From Perca fluviatilis (Eukaryota; Chordata; Actinopteri; Perciformes; Percidae), in contig NC_053116.1 in assembly GCF_010015445.1 (NCBI RefSeq), positions 43,401,707 to 43,465,706 on the forward strand: a DNA stretch of 64,000 nucleotides, given 5' to 3'. Numbering within the stretch: position 1 is the stretch's first letter; every line of letters starts with the position of its first letter. Below, piece by piece: positions 17,927-31,000 of the stretch. A program made the translations under genes and the position numbers. The notes below the pieces were generated by a model that ran no database searches, was not told the DNA's origin, and was given only the letters and a program-made list of their open reading frames with translations.

Positions 17927-18026
17927 AGGTCCTCTTTTACTGGACTACCATAGGTCCTCTTTTACTGGACTACCATAGGTCCTCTTTTACTGGACTACCA
18001 TAGGTCCTCTTTTACTGGACTACCAT
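17927..18026. repeat. 25-bp tandem repeat, 4 copies
   Basis: Units of ATAGGTCCTCTTTTACTGGA CTACC inside the TA-type element. The sister copy at 45.5 kb has one. Confidence 0.95.
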
Positions 18027-18983
18027 ATGATCATGGGATTGGAAGAACCTCAACACCTGAGTGTGTTTCCTAGAAGGGAATCAGCTGGGATTGATCTATT
18101 TGCATAACTTCAATCAGCTGTTTCTCAATAAATGCATGTATAAAATGCAGGGGATATATTTGTGTTTCAATTTACAATATGAACAGCTGTTCACTTTATC
18201 CTATAAGTTAGGTTTAGAGCGTGGTCTTATCTGTTCTGACATACAGTGTGAAAGCATTTGTAAATTATTATTATTTAGGGTCTTGATTTTGAGCTTGTGT
18301 GTAAAAGAAGTTCAAGCATTTGAAATTTGTGTTAACTGTATGCATTTTGTGTCAAAGCAACAAGAAATGTGTTAATTGTATAGCCTACACAGACGGATGT
18401 TGTGCTAACTGTGTTAAGAGTTTAGGAAAGTTGTTAAAAGTATTGAAAAAAGTGTCATAGCAATCGTGAAAAACTGTAATGACTTTAATGTTGCAGCTGT
18501 AAAGGTGGAATTTATTTAATAACTTAATCCGTAATAAAGCATGTATCAGCTGATTATATTTAGTTTCCCTCTGAGATGTACTGCAGTATAACGTAGCAGA
18601 ACATGAAATACTCCCGTAAAGTACCTCAGAATGTACTTAGGGACAGTACTCGAGTAAATGTCCCATTCCACCTCCATCTTTCCTTCACCAACCAAACTGT
18701 GTGCAGTTTTCTGCTTGTTTTCAGGATTCAGAGTTGAATATTACCTCTGAGACGGAGGACAGTAGAAAGCATCTGAAATACTCTAGTCAAGTCCAAGTAC
18801 CTCCGAATGAGTAAAGTGAAGCAGTAGTTGAGTAAATGTAACGTTAGGTTAGGGTGACTTATGTAACAGCTGACGTCAGCTGCTACATTTAGACACATGA
18901 AACACAACATATTAACCGTTATATAAGATATAATATACAACACATATAGCATATCATAACTGTGTGCCATACAACATGTAACA

Positions 18984-18984
<1 letters not shown>

Positions 18985-19058
<74 letters not shown>
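18985..19058. repeat. (TA)n microsatellite
   Basis: About 74 bp of alternating TA between the tafazzin start codon and its presumed promoter. Confidence 0.95.
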
Positions 19059-19064
<6 letters not shown>

Positions 19065-19288
19065 TATTAATAACCGGCGGAATCAAAGGTTAAATGTTAG
19101 CTGTCTGACACTAATATCGATGGGAAGGGTTATAATATAAAATCGATCTTTAACGGCTGATAAACGGCCGTTTCCGGTCCTAAATATCAACATAATGTCG
19201 CGTATCGCTCTGTGAAGCCTTGTGAAATATATTTAAAGACTTTATGAAGTTATAAACACAGAAAACAACCCGAACGAATGTAGCTAAC

Positions 19289-19372
19289 CTTTCTGCTGCT
19301 GACAGGCGGCTCAGCGACCCGGAACTGAAAGGCGCGCACAGGATTGTGGGTAGTGTAGTTTATTGAGGGGAA
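19289..19372 (-). promoter_or_regulatory. Probable tafazzin promoter and untranslated first exon
   Basis: On the minus strand, AACTACACTACCCACAATCC (about 19353-19372) resembles the ZNF143/SBS promoter motif. It is followed by GC-richer sequence and a splice donor AAAG|GTTAGC at 19289/19288. The next acceptor on this strand that fits is TGCGTAG just before the tafazzin ATG. I infer a non-coding first exon of about 50-60 nt; transcription is not shown. Confidence 0.5.
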
Positions 19373-19379
19373 GCTTGTT

Positions 19380-19704
19380 TGTTGTTGTTGACTCGCTGCT
19401 TTCAGTGACTGGTGATTTTGAATGATTTAAAAAACATGTTTATAAGATGTTATAAAACATCTTCATTAGAAAAAAGAAACATGTTTTCTTGTATTTAAAT
19501 ACAGAAAGTAAGAAATAGGATCCAAGTAGCATTAAAACATGGATTTAATTTAAAAACTTCACACATTAAAACATCAATAAGTAGGTGGAGCGACTTCACT
19601 GAACACTGTTAGAAATAAACTATTAATCCACACTGGAGACATCAGAATAAAACGAATTTCACATTAAACAGATATAGACCAAATATACTAAAAGTATTAT
19701 AAGA

Positions 19705-19735
<31 letters not shown>

Positions 19736-20112
19736 TGTTCACTATAAACACCGTTATTATAAACAGGTAACATAAATATACAGATGAGTAAGGTGTGAAT
19801 AGAATGGGCTTAATGCCCAGTAGGACTAATACATAAATAAATATGTTATGTAGTGATCAATGTAATTTATCCCTGGTGTAATCAGATTACAGTTGTGTTC
19901 TACAGACTGCAGGTTAGTTAACCCTAACTCTGCTTACAGACGCTTTCAGAACTGTCTCTCCTTTTATAAAACACACAATTCACAAAACTACACAAACAAA
20001 ATGCAAAATACCATAAACACATCTCAAAATGAATTTCATTCTAAAAATGATGACTTTTGGTCAACATGTTTGTGGATCTGTTTTCTTGAATGCTCCTGTA
20101 TATATGTATTTA

Positions 20113-20169
<57 letters not shown>

Positions 20170-21370
20170 ATATATATATATATACAGTGTGCTGGTGTTA
20201 TAACAGTAATGTTTTAACACTAGTGTTCACTGTGTACTGTTCAACCCTCTCAGCAGATTACTTTCTCTCTAGAACATGAAAGACAAAGGAGCTTTAGATT
20301 TAGAACAGTGTGTTCATGGTATATCCACAAATGTACTAATATGAAAAAAAGTAAATTCTTAATTTTGAGATGTGTTTATGGCATTTTTAATGCAGTGTTT
20401 CCTTTTACTGTAAAGGAGATATGAGGCATTTTTTTGTGCAGTTTTGAAAAAAGGAAAAATAGTTCTGAAAACAGTTGTAAAAAACTGTAATGTATACTTT
20501 TTACAGACTGTGCCAACTGTCTTATCTGTGTTTGCATATAATAAAGTTTTACTGCCTGTTTCTACAGTCAGACAACATGTTTTATTGCTGCTGGTACTTT
20601 GTGCTGATTAACGGCGGCTGGATCTAATGTGCCTGTGTGTATTTCCTGCTGACCATCTGCTCCACCGTCCAGTCCAGCAGGAGGCAGGAATCCTCCATAG
20701 ATGTATGATAACACCTTGTAATCCAGGGGTTTCTCTCCGTTCGTGTGTTAGGGTTAGGTGCCTGTATTTGGGTTAGGGGTTTATGGGTCCTCCCTCAAGA
20801 AAATGTGACTTTTTCAATAATAAAAATTGCAAATTGACATTTTGAAGGACGATTATCTCCATATTTATGTCTAAAACATTGGAAAAGCTTGAGCAGATAA
20901 TAAATAAATGACTCTAATAAAGCTTGAAGACAAAATATGCTAGAGAAGTCAAACTACAATCCTTAGGTCTGAAGAAAGCCTTTTAGTTTCTGATCCTTAC
21001 ATTGATTTTACATTCCTTCAGCTCAGCTGCTTCGTCTAAAAGACTTACAAACATTAGTGTCATATCTTATAACACATCCATCAATATAAAAGCTGAAGCT
21101 GCAGGAGTTATATTTCATCAGATCTAATGCTTTCATTTCCTGCACATCTTCTGCTGGTGGACTGACCGGTCCAGCAGGTGGCAGGGACGCTTCTTTGCTG
21201 TGCAGACCAGAGTATATATCTTAGATATATTTATATATTTATACCTTGTAGGATCTTAGATATATTTATATTTATATCTTGTAAGATCTTATATATATAT
21301 TTATATTTATACCTTATATAATCTTATATATATATATATATATCTTGTAGGATCCTATATATATTTATAT
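19380..21370. other. Intergenic, no gene recognised
   Basis: Between the presumed tafazzin promoter and the TTAA element. It contains an (AAT)n run (19706-19733), a (TG)n/(TA)n run (20116-20184), sequence related to the TA-type elements (19960-20560, with AAATACCATAAACACATCTC) and short ATATATTTATA repeats (21200-21370). No supported coding region. Confidence 0.6.
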
Positions 21371-21990
21371 TTAAAGGAGAATTCCGGCCAATTTTTACGT
21401 TAATCTTGATCGCTATAGCTACGCGAGTACTTTCGATAGAAAAAACCCCGACCCGAATCAGTGCAGGTAACACGGAGAAGCTGCAGCTACGTACTACAAG
21501 CGTCCCCTGAGCTAAAACGGCAGTGCTCGGGGCAAGTTTTAGAGTGCCTTTGTGCCTCTCAACAGACACAAAATGCAATTAATATGTCTGTGCCACATGA
21601 ACAGGGCCCTTACGTGTCAACAAGATGCGTTTTCAACTCAGACATTGTTTAAATTCACCTACCCTGGTCCCTGTCTCAATCCTGCCGGTAGCTAGCTTGC
21701 CCTGCTAGCTGATAGCCATTAGCTGCTAGCTGCCGTCCGGTGAGTGTATTCAGACAGGCTTCTGTGATAATCATCCCAATAACAATCCACGGAGTGGTGG
21801 TGGTGTGGCTATGTCCTCCAGAGGACAGGTCATGTCACGTCTTGAAGTGTATTCCCCCCTAAAAAAAACAGTAGTGCGGTAGTAGCTGTTAGCTGCCCTA
21901 CGGTGAGTGTGTACAGCCAGATAGCTGTTAGCCGTTAGCTGCTAGCTGCTGTCCGGTGAGTGTATTCAGCCAGGCATCTGTGATAATCAT

Positions 21991-24900
21991 CCATCCATCC
22001 ATCCATCTTCGTCCGCTTATCCGGTGTCGGGTCGCGGGGGGAGCAGCTCCAGCAGGGGACCCCAAACTTCCCTTTCCCGAGCAACATTAACCAGCTCCGA
22101 CTGGGGGATCCCGAGGCGTTCCCAGGCCAGGTTGGAGATATAATCCCTCCACCTAGTCCTGGGTCTTCCCCGAGGCCTCCTCCCAGCTGGACGTGCCTGG
22201 AACACCTCCCTAGGGAGGCGGCCCAGGGGGCATCCTTACCAGATGCCCGAACCACCTCAACTGGCTCCTTTCGGCACAAGGAAGCAGCGGCTCTCCGAGG
22301 CTCCTCACGGATGACTGAGCTTCTCACCCTATCTCTAAGGGAGACGCCAGCCACCCTCCTGAGGAAACCCATTTCGCGCTTGTACCCTGGATCTCGTTCT
22401 TTCGGTCATGACCCAGCCTTCATGACCATAGGTGAGGGTAGGAACGAAAACTGATCGCGAGCTTTGCCTTCTGGCTCAGCTCTCTTTTCGTCACAACGGT
22501 GCGATAGATGGAATGTAATACCGCACCCGCTGCCCGATTCTCCAACCAATCTCCCGCTCCATTGCCCCTCACTCGCGAACAAACCCCCAAAGGTACTTGA
22601 ACTCCTTCACTTGGGGTAAGGACTCATTCCCTACCTGGAGAAGGCATTCCATCGGTTTCTTGCTGAGAACCATGGCCTCCGATTTAGAGGTGCTTATCCT
22701 CATCTCAACCGCTTCACACTCGGCTGCGAACCGATCCAGTGAGTGCTGAAGGTCGCAGGCCGATGATGCCATCAGGACCACATCATCTGCAAAAAGCAGC
22801 GATGAGATCCCCAGCCCACCGAACTGCAACCCCTCCCCACCGACTACGTACCGATATCCTGTCCATAAATATTACAAACAGGATTGGTGACAAAGCGCCG
22901 CAGCGCGGAGGGGCCAACCCTCACCTGAAACGAGTCCGACTTACTGCCGAGAACCCGGACACAGCTCTCACTTTGGTCGTACAGAGATTGGATGGCCCTG
23001 AGTAGAGACCCCTCACCCCATACTCCCGCAGCACCTCCCACAGTATCTCCCAGGGGACCCGGTCATACGCCTTTTCCCAAATCCACAAAACACATGTAGA
23101 CCGGTTGGGCATACTCCCAGGCCCCCTCCAGGATCCGCTAGAGTGAAGAGCTGGTCCGTTGTTCCACGACCAGGACAGAATCCGCATTGTTCCCTCGACT
23201 ATCGGCCGAACCCTCCTTTCCAGCACCTTGGAGTAGACTTTACCAGGGAGGCTGAGAAGTGTGATACCCCTGTAATTGGCACACACCCTCTGGTCCCCCT
23301 TTTTAAAAAAGGGAACCACCACCCGAGTCTGCCACTCCTTTGGCACTGTTCCAGACTTCCCGAGCAATGTTGAAGAAGACGGTGTTAACCAGGACAGCCC
23401 CTCCACACCCAGAGCCTTGAGCATTTCTGGACCGGATCTCATCAATCCCCCGGGGCTTTGCCACTGTGGAGTTGTTTGACTACATCAGTGACTTCCGGCG
23501 AAATCGACGACAATCCCCGTCATCCTCCAGCTCTGCCTCTAACATAGAGGCATTATTCGGATTCAGGAGTTCCTCAAAATGCTCCTTCCACCGCCCTATT
23601 ACCTCCTCAGTTGAGGTCAACAGTGTCCCATCCTTACTGTACACAGCTTGGATGGTTCCCCGCTTCCCCTCCTGAGGTGGCGAACAGTTTTCCAGAAGCA
23701 CTTTGGTGCTGACCGAAGAGTCCTTCTCCATGTCTTCTCCAAACTTCTCCCACACCCGCTGCTTTGCCTCTTTCACGGCAGAGGCTCGCCGCGCCCGCGC
23801 CCCGTGTTCCCTGCAACTGCCTCCGGAGTCCTCTGGGATAACATATACCGGAAAGACTCCTTCTTCAGTCGGACGGCTTCCCTGACCACCGGTGTCCACC
23901 ACGGTGTTCGTGGGTTACCGCCCCTTGAGGCACCTAAGACCCTAAGACCACAGCTCCGCCGCAGCTTCAGCAATGGAAACTTTGAACATTGTCCACTTTC
24001 GGGTTCAATGCCCCCAGCCTCCACAGGGATGCGACGAAAAGCTCCGCCCGGAGGTGCGAGTTGAAAGTCCGTTGGACAGGGGCCTCCTCCAGACGTTCCC
24101 AATTTACCCGCACTACACGTTTGGGCTTACCAGGTCTGTCCAGAGTCTTCCCCACCCCTGACCCAACTCACCACCAGATGGTGATCGGTTGACAGCTCTG
24201 CCCCTCTCTTCACCCGAGTGTCAAAACATACGGCCTCAGATCAGATGAAACGATTATAAAATCGATCATTGACCTTCGGCCTAGGGTGCGTCTGGTACCA
24301 GGTACACTTATGAGCATCCCTATGTTCGAACATGGTGTTCGTTATAGACAATCCATGACTAGCACAGAAGTCCAACAACAAACAACCACTCTGGTTTAGA
24401 TCAAGGAGGCCATTCCTCCCAATCCCCCTCTCCAGGTTTCTCCATCATTGCCCGCGTGCATTGAAGTCCCCCAGCAGAACAATGGAGTCCCCACTGGCCC
24501 CCATGCAGGACTCCACTCAAGGTCTCTAAGAAGGCCGAATACTCCAACTCCTGTTTGGTGCATATGCACAAACAACAGTCAGAGTTTTCCCCCACAACCC
24601 CGCAGGCGTAGGGAGGCGACCCTCTCGTCCACCCGGGTAAACTCCAACGTAGCGGCGCTCAGCCGGGGGGCTTGTTAGTATCCCCACACCCGCCCGGCCG
24701 CACACCCTGAGCAACTCCGGAGAAGAAAAGAGTCCAACCCTATCCAGGAGTACGGTTCCAGAACCGAGACTGTGCGTAGAGGTAAGCCCCACCAGATCTA
24801 ACCGGTAGCGCTCCACCTCCCGCACCAGTTCCGGCTCCTTCCCCCACAGAGGTGACGTTCCACGTCCCCAGAGCCAGCGTCTGCTGCCCGGGTCTGGTCC

Positions 24901-25009
24901 GTCGAGACCCCTGACCTTCACTGCCACCCATGTGGCAGCGCACCCGACCCCAGCGGTTCCTCCCACAGGTGGTGGGCCCATGGGCTGGAGAGATGTGTTA
25001 ATGTGATAA
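21991..25009 (-). mobile_element. RTE-clade LINE (Rex3-like), nearly full length, decayed
   Basis: Minus strand; the 3' end at 21991 has a (GATG)n tail, as in RTE/Rex3 elements. It is flanked by a duplicated TCTGTGATAATCATC (about 21977-21991 and 25010-25023). Broken frames in order: endonuclease region (24526-25023, NVTSVGE, GKTLTVVCAYAPN), linker (23480-23902), reverse transcriptase with NYRGITLLSLPGKVYSKVLE (22921-23445), LLFADDVVLMA, the catalytic motif (22569-22829), and the C-terminus RGRPRTRWRDYISNLAWE (22017-22205). Multiple frameshifts make it non-functional. Confidence 0.85.
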
Positions 25010-25071
25010 TCTGTGATAATCATCCCAATAAAAATCCACGGAGCGCCCGGTGGTGTGGCTATGTCTCCCAG

Positions 25072-25263
25072 TTACTGAAGGCTAGCTTTAGCTTGTGCTT
25101 GGAGCAGCAAGTTCATCTGCCTGTTTCCCCTCTGTCTGTCATTCTCGTTCTTTCCAACTCTTGAGGCTAGTTCTTCGTCTGTATACTCGCGTTCGAATAA
25201 ATAAGGTTGACCATCAAACTCAAAAGGCTCTTCCGTGTGTTGTATATCTGCTATATTATTCAT
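25072..25263 (-). CDS. Short ORF with a YLFE-x-EYTDEEL motif
   Basis: 63 codons: MNNIADIQHTEEPFEFDGQP then YLFEREYTDEELASRV, ending in a Gln/Ala-rich tail. The YLFExEYTxEEL pattern resembles the N-terminus of P2X7-C-terminal-like proteins often found in repetitive fish loci; this is recalled family knowledge and weak. It sits in the central, non-inverted part of the TTAA element, so it may be the remnant of that element's own gene. There is no catalytic domain. Confidence 0.35.
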   Translation of the reverse strand: MNNIADIQHTEEPFEFDGQPYLFEREYTDEELASRVGKNENDRQRGNRQMNLLLQAQAKASLQ

Positions 25264-26439
25264 ACTCCAAGCTTCTTCCCTTATAAAAAACTCCGCTTTT
25301 CACTCTTCACACACTACGCTCCAATCTGCACACTACTGTTTACCTTTTTCTGCTACAACTGAATTCCCAGGAGACAGCGCGATGCAACCGCTAAGCTTCA
25401 GTAACGCTATTACCGTGCAAGCCACAGACATCGTTTATCCCGTTTCCATGTAGTTACATAGTCACTGATATGATCATAACCACTACATTGCTCAATTACC
25501 TATTTTGAGGGGGAAATAATCTAAACCTTTCGCTGCGAAGGCATGATCTGTCATATGCAGGGCATCCACCAGCCCACCGGGCGCTCCGTGGATTTTTATT
25601 GGGATGATTATCACAGATGCCTGGCTGAATACACTCTCCGGACGGCAGCTAGCAGCTAACGGCTAACAGCTATCTGGCTGTACACACTCACCGTAGGGCA
25701 GCTAACAGCTACTACCACACTACTGTTTTTTTTAGGGGGGAACACACTTCAAGATGTGACATGACCTGTCCTCTGGAGGACATAGCCACACCACCACCAC
25801 TCCGTGGATTGTTATTGGGATGATTATCACAGAAGCCTGTCTGAATACACTCACCAAACGGCAGCTAGCAGCTAACGGCTAACAGCTATCTGGCTGTACA
25901 CACTCACCGGAGGGCAGCTAGCAGCTACTACCGCACTACTGTTTTTTTTAGGGGGGAATACACTTCAAGACGTGACATGACCTGTCCTCTGGAGGACATA
26001 GCCACACCACCACCGCTCCGTGGATTGTTATTGGGATGATTATCACAGAAGCCTGTCTGAATATACTCACCCAACGGCAGCTAGCAGCTAACGGCTATCA
26101 GCTAACAGGGCAAGCTAGCTACCGGCAGGATCGAGACAGGGACCAGGGTAGGTGAATTTAAACAATGTCTGAGTTGAAAACGCATCTTGTTGACATGTAA
26201 GGGCCCTGTTCATGTGGAACAGACATATTAATTGCATTTTGTGTCTGTTAAGAGGCACAAAGGCACTCTAAAACTTGCCCCGAGCACTGCCGTTTTAGCT
26301 CAGTTGACGCTTGTAGTACGTAGCTGCAGCTTCTCCGTGTTACCTGCACTGATTCGGGTCGGGGTTTTTTCTATCGAAAGTACTCGCGTAGCTATAGCGA
26401 TCAAGATTAACGTAAAAATTGGCCGGAATTCTCCTTTAA

Positions 26440-26750
26440 GGAGTCTGATTCAACAGTTGAATTGTCTCAGTGTCTGAAAATATATTTAGGAAACAAAGGA
26501 TCATTGCATTGAACTATATGTACGCTTGTCATCTATAATTATTTTAACTTTCTGTTAAATGACCCCAGAAGAGCCTCAAATACCACCAATACATAAATAT
26601 ATACATATATTTATATAACCCTGAGCATGTGTTTTATTCTGCTTTACTGGTTCAAACTTATCACCCAGACAACAAGATTTAAATGTTAATACTCAAACTT
26701 TTATTGAAAAGGTTACCCTAACTCTAATGAGAAAGTTTATAAACCCATCC

Positions 26751-26786
<36 letters not shown>

Positions 26787-27012
26787 GGAAATTAAAAACA
26801 TTCATTAGAAGACATTTCACAAACATCACAAACAGTTTGTAAACTCTTAAAAAGTGAGAAAAGGCTCAGATCTCAGATTCATACATTCAAAAGACTCTCA
26901 GAAAGAGAGAAAATCTTTGGTACAAAAGTCGAAAATCTAAAAACTTCATTTGTCAAATTAAAAGTAAAATGTCAGAAAACATTTCATTGAGTCTTTGAGT
27001 TTCAGTTCAGTT
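26440..27012. other. 3' flank of slc25a20, no other gene seen
   Basis: AT-rich sequence downstream of the slc25a20 stop, probably including its 3' UTR, with a (TA)n run at 26756-26785. No coding region. Confidence 0.5.
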
Positions 27013-27828
27013 TCACCAGCCGGGCGCCAGCGCGTTGAGCCCCTTCAACGCCACCTCAAAGCCCAGGAAACAGGCCTGCAGGAAACAGGAAGTGGATCAG
27101 AGGACGTTGACGGGTTAGAAGTTATGAGGAAGAACAGGAGCAGAAGTATCAGAAGTATCAGAGTAAAGACAGAAGTATCTTAGATAATGTAAGGGTCTCC
27201 AAGGCTTCTGTAAGAGGTGACTGTTACACTAAATTTAGTAAGACTACATTTGGTCAATCAGCTTTTTCATCTACAGCAGTAGAAAAATGGAACTTAATTC
27301 CACTTCACATTAGAGATTGTGCAAGTCTCAGCAGTTTTAAAATGTCCTTAAAGACTTGGCTAGGGCGAATCATGATCTTTTTATAACATGGAATGTATAT
27401 TTGTATTTTGGTTTATATGTGAGTAATGCTTGTCACATGTTGTTTGTTGTTAAGTTTTTATCTGTTTTGATAGTATTGTCTATATTGTCCTTTTATCTCC
27501 CTTGCCCAGGTACCACAGATGTAAATTAGCTGTATAGCTAACTCTGGTACAGGGCCTGAACTGTGCATGGTCCCTGACTAATAAACTAATAAAATACAAA
27601 ATACAGAGTAAAGACAGAAGTATCAGAGTAAAGACAGAAGTATCAGAGTAAAGACAGAAGTATCAGAGTAAAGAGTAAAGACAGAAGTATCAGAGTAAAT
27701 ATTTACGGCGTTTGCAGGGAAGGCTCGTAGAAAGACGGCGTTGAAGCCTTTGTAGAGCACTCGAGGTCCTTCCTCTCGCAGCAGAGTCCTCAACACATCC
27801 AGCAGACCTCCATACTTCCCATCTGCAG

Positions 27829-27916
<88 letters not shown>

Positions 27917-28053
27917 ACACACACAGACACAAACACACAGACACACACACACAAACACACAGACACACACACACAAACACACACAGACACACACATAGAC
28001 ACAAACAAACACGCACACACACAAACACACACACACAAACACACACAGACACA

Positions 28054-28088
<35 letters not shown>

Positions 28089-31000
28089 CGAATGGGAGGA
28101 AATGAAATAAAGGGAAGCAGTTAGCTCATGACTAAGATGTGTGCAGAGCAACATTAGACCCATCAGCAGCAATAATACATGTTTTCTGACTGCAGAAGTA
28201 AGTAAGTAAGTAAGTAAAATGTATTTGTATAGCACATTTCACAGATAAAAATCACAAAGTGCTTCACAACAAATGGATGGATACACAACATTTATACATT
28301 ACAGTACATAAACAAAATAAGCAGAAAACCACATAAAACTAGCATAACCACACTATAGTCTAATTAAACGCCTCTTTGAAAAGAAGAGTTTTCAACTCAG
28401 TTTTAAAATTTGTAACTGAGTCCAAACAACGTACGGAAGGAGGCAATGCGTTCCACAGCCTAGGTGCCACAGCTTGAAACGAACGGTCCCCTCTAGTTTT
28501 AAAATGTGTACGGGGGGCAACTAAAAATCTCTGACCTGTAGATCTCAGACTACGGGAGGATCTACGCAGCTGTATAAGGTCAGAGATGTATGGGGGCGCC
28601 TGACCTTGTAAGGCTCTAAAAGTTAGAACCAAAATTTTGAAGCGTATTCTCAATTTCACTGGTAACCAATGAAGTGAAGCTAAAACCGGAGTGATGTGTG
28701 CCCTTTTACTAGTGTGGGTTAAGAGCCTAGCAGCGGAATTTTGGACCGTCTGGCGACAGGCGACAAAGATCTTTCTTATCAAGACAAATAAAAAGACTGT
28801 TGCAATAGTCTAAACGAGACTAAATAAATGCATGAATAATCATCTCCAATTCAGCCTTTGACACCAAAGCTCTTATCTTAGAAATGTTCCTTAATTGAAA
28901 GAAACAGTTTTTAATTAAAGCTGCGAGCAGCGATGGACGGGCCCTCGCGCCTCTGTGCGCGTCGGGGTTAACGGTGGACGCCGCTCCTTGCGACCGTGCA
29001 TTTGCGCGGCACTCAGACGCCGCAAACCGTAACCGATGAAAAGGGAACTCCCCGCCGAGTTCAACGATAGCTCACACAAGACTCTACGTCATACGGTTCA
29101 TTAGCTGTGAAAGGGGGCGTGGCTAAAGCATAGGGGGCGGGTCCAACCATCACCAATTAAAAATGAAGCCTCTGCTGAGATGAATGATACCTCACACAAG
29201 ACTCTACCTTAAATGGGTCAGCATGTATGAAAAGGGGCGTGGCTTAAACATAGGGGGCGGGCCAAACCATCACCAATGAAGAAGGAAGTCTCTGCTGAGT
29301 TCAATGATACCTCACACAAGTGTTTACATCAATCGGGCCATTAGTAATAAAAGGGGGCGTGGCTTGAACATAGGGGGCGGGCCAAACCATCACCAATGAA
29401 GAAGGAAATCTCTGCTGAGTTCAATGATACCTCACACAAGGGTCCTACCTTAAACGGTTTAAATGTTATGAAAGGGGCGTGGCTTATGGCATAGGGGCGG
29501 GCCAAACCATCAACAATAAAGAAGGAACTCTCTGCTGAGTTCAATGACACCTCACACAAGACTCTACCTTAAACGGTTCAAATGTTATGAAAGGGGCGTG
29601 GGCTCAGTAAGTGGGCGTGGTCATATTTAAGGGGGAGGGCGCTCAGTATCACACGTAGACAACACATTCTGAGTTTCATGCAAATCGGATGATGTTTGTC
29701 ATATAAGGCAGATTTCCTGTTGCCAGGGCGCTATGACCAAAAGTCAATTTTGGCCTGTAGGTGTCCTCAGGCCTGGACCCTTGTCCATCGTGAGAAATTT
29801 CGGGCAGATACGACAACGTACACTCAAGTTACAACAACTTCTTTGGTCATCGCTAAACACTCAAAATGGCCGCCACGCCACGCCCACACCGTCTGACGAA
29901 AAGTTTTTCTTTTAATAACTTTTCATCGTTAAGGTGTTGGGATGGTACAGACCAAGTTTGAAGTCCGTCGGATGAAATCTCTAGGAGGAGTTTGTTAAAG
30001 TATAGCACCTTGACTTTTAGGCCTACTTCCTGTTGCCACTAGGGGGCGCTATGACTTTAAGTAAATATCGGCCTTTATTTGTCCTCAGGGTCGGACTCTT
30101 ATGAATCCTGAAAAGTTTCGAGGTAATCGGACAACGTACACTCGAGTTACACCCACTTCCTGTTTCGTGAAACGCGCACAAAATGGCCGCCCGCCCGCGC
30201 CGCCACGCCCTATGACGAAAAGTTTTTCTTTTAACAACTTTTCATCTTTAACATCTTAAGATGGCACAGACCGAGTTTGAAGTTGATCGGATGAAATCTC
30301 TAGGAGGAGTTCGTTAAAGTACGACATGTGGAAATGGCCAAAATTCGCACTAATTTCGAACTTTGAAATCAAAATGGCGGACTTCCTGTTGTGTTTAGGG
30401 TATGGCTCTAATGAAGTTTTCTGTACATCGTGACATGTTACATATGTGTACCAAGTTTCGTGAGTCTACGTTAAACGCACTGGAGGGGCTCAATTTTCTT
30501 AACTTTGTAGGGGGCGCTAGCGAGTCATTTTTGTGCGCCTATTCCCGAAACCCTTAAAATACGTAAATTTTCACCAGACTTGATGCGACCGCCAAATTTG
30601 GTGAGTTTTATATTAAGCCCTTCAAAAAGCCAATTAATTTGACGGGAAAATAATAATAGAAGAAACAATAATAATTCCTTCAGTTTCAATAGGGCCTTCG
30701 CCGCTGTCGGCGCTCGGGCCCTAATAAGTTGCTTCGAGTGTTTCTCCAGAGACATGGCAGCATCAAAAACAACACCTAAGCTCCTGAGACTTGGCTGAAC
30801 AGACGAGCCTAAGGTACCGAGATGCTGTTTTATCTGAGAGATGCTCTGCTCAGGGGCAATGATTAGTGTAGTTCAGCAGTAAAAAGTTATCATTTAACCA
30901 CTGCTTAATCCCACTCAGACAGTTGAGTAAGGATGACAGTTTATATAACTCAGTAGGCTTAAAAGAGCAGTATAACTGAATGTCATCTGCATACAAGTGA

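Larger units (their letters stand above)
17282..18478. mobile_element. TA-type non-autonomous element, copy 2 (5'-truncated)
   Basis: Shares long similarity with the element at 44686-48411, from AACACATGTTCTCT to the right end CATAGCAATCGTGAAAAACTG|TA. The left terminus is missing at the (CA)n border. It has no ATT-element insertion, so it preserves the empty site, and it carries a SINE at 17536-17738. It has no transposase. Confidence 0.6.
21375..26435. mobile_element. TTAA-flanked element with long inverted repeats (Kolobok-like termini)
   Basis: Flanked by TTAA (21371-21374, 26436-26439). Termini AGGAGAATTCCGGCCAATTT and inverse; the inverted arms continue for several hundred bp (21375-21990 and roughly 25590-26435) with internal duplications of the CTCCGTGGATTGTTATTGGG segment. 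TTAA targets with AGG-type ends fit Kolobok better than piggyBac, by inference. The centre holds an RTE LINE (21991-25009) and a short ORF at 25072-25263. Without the LINE the element is about 2 kb and non-autonomous. Confidence 0.75.

Noticed and set aside
27623..28235. 181- and 153-codon minus-strand frames containing CVCVCV runs
   Set aside because: Only the KYGGLLDVL...RAFPANA part is real (slc25a20 exon 8); the rest is microsatellite.
29696..29915. Paired 60-76-codon frames, repeated at 46407-46631
   Set aside because: They occur in both copies of the ATT element but in overlapping frames without domain-like composition; probably chance openings in a repeat.
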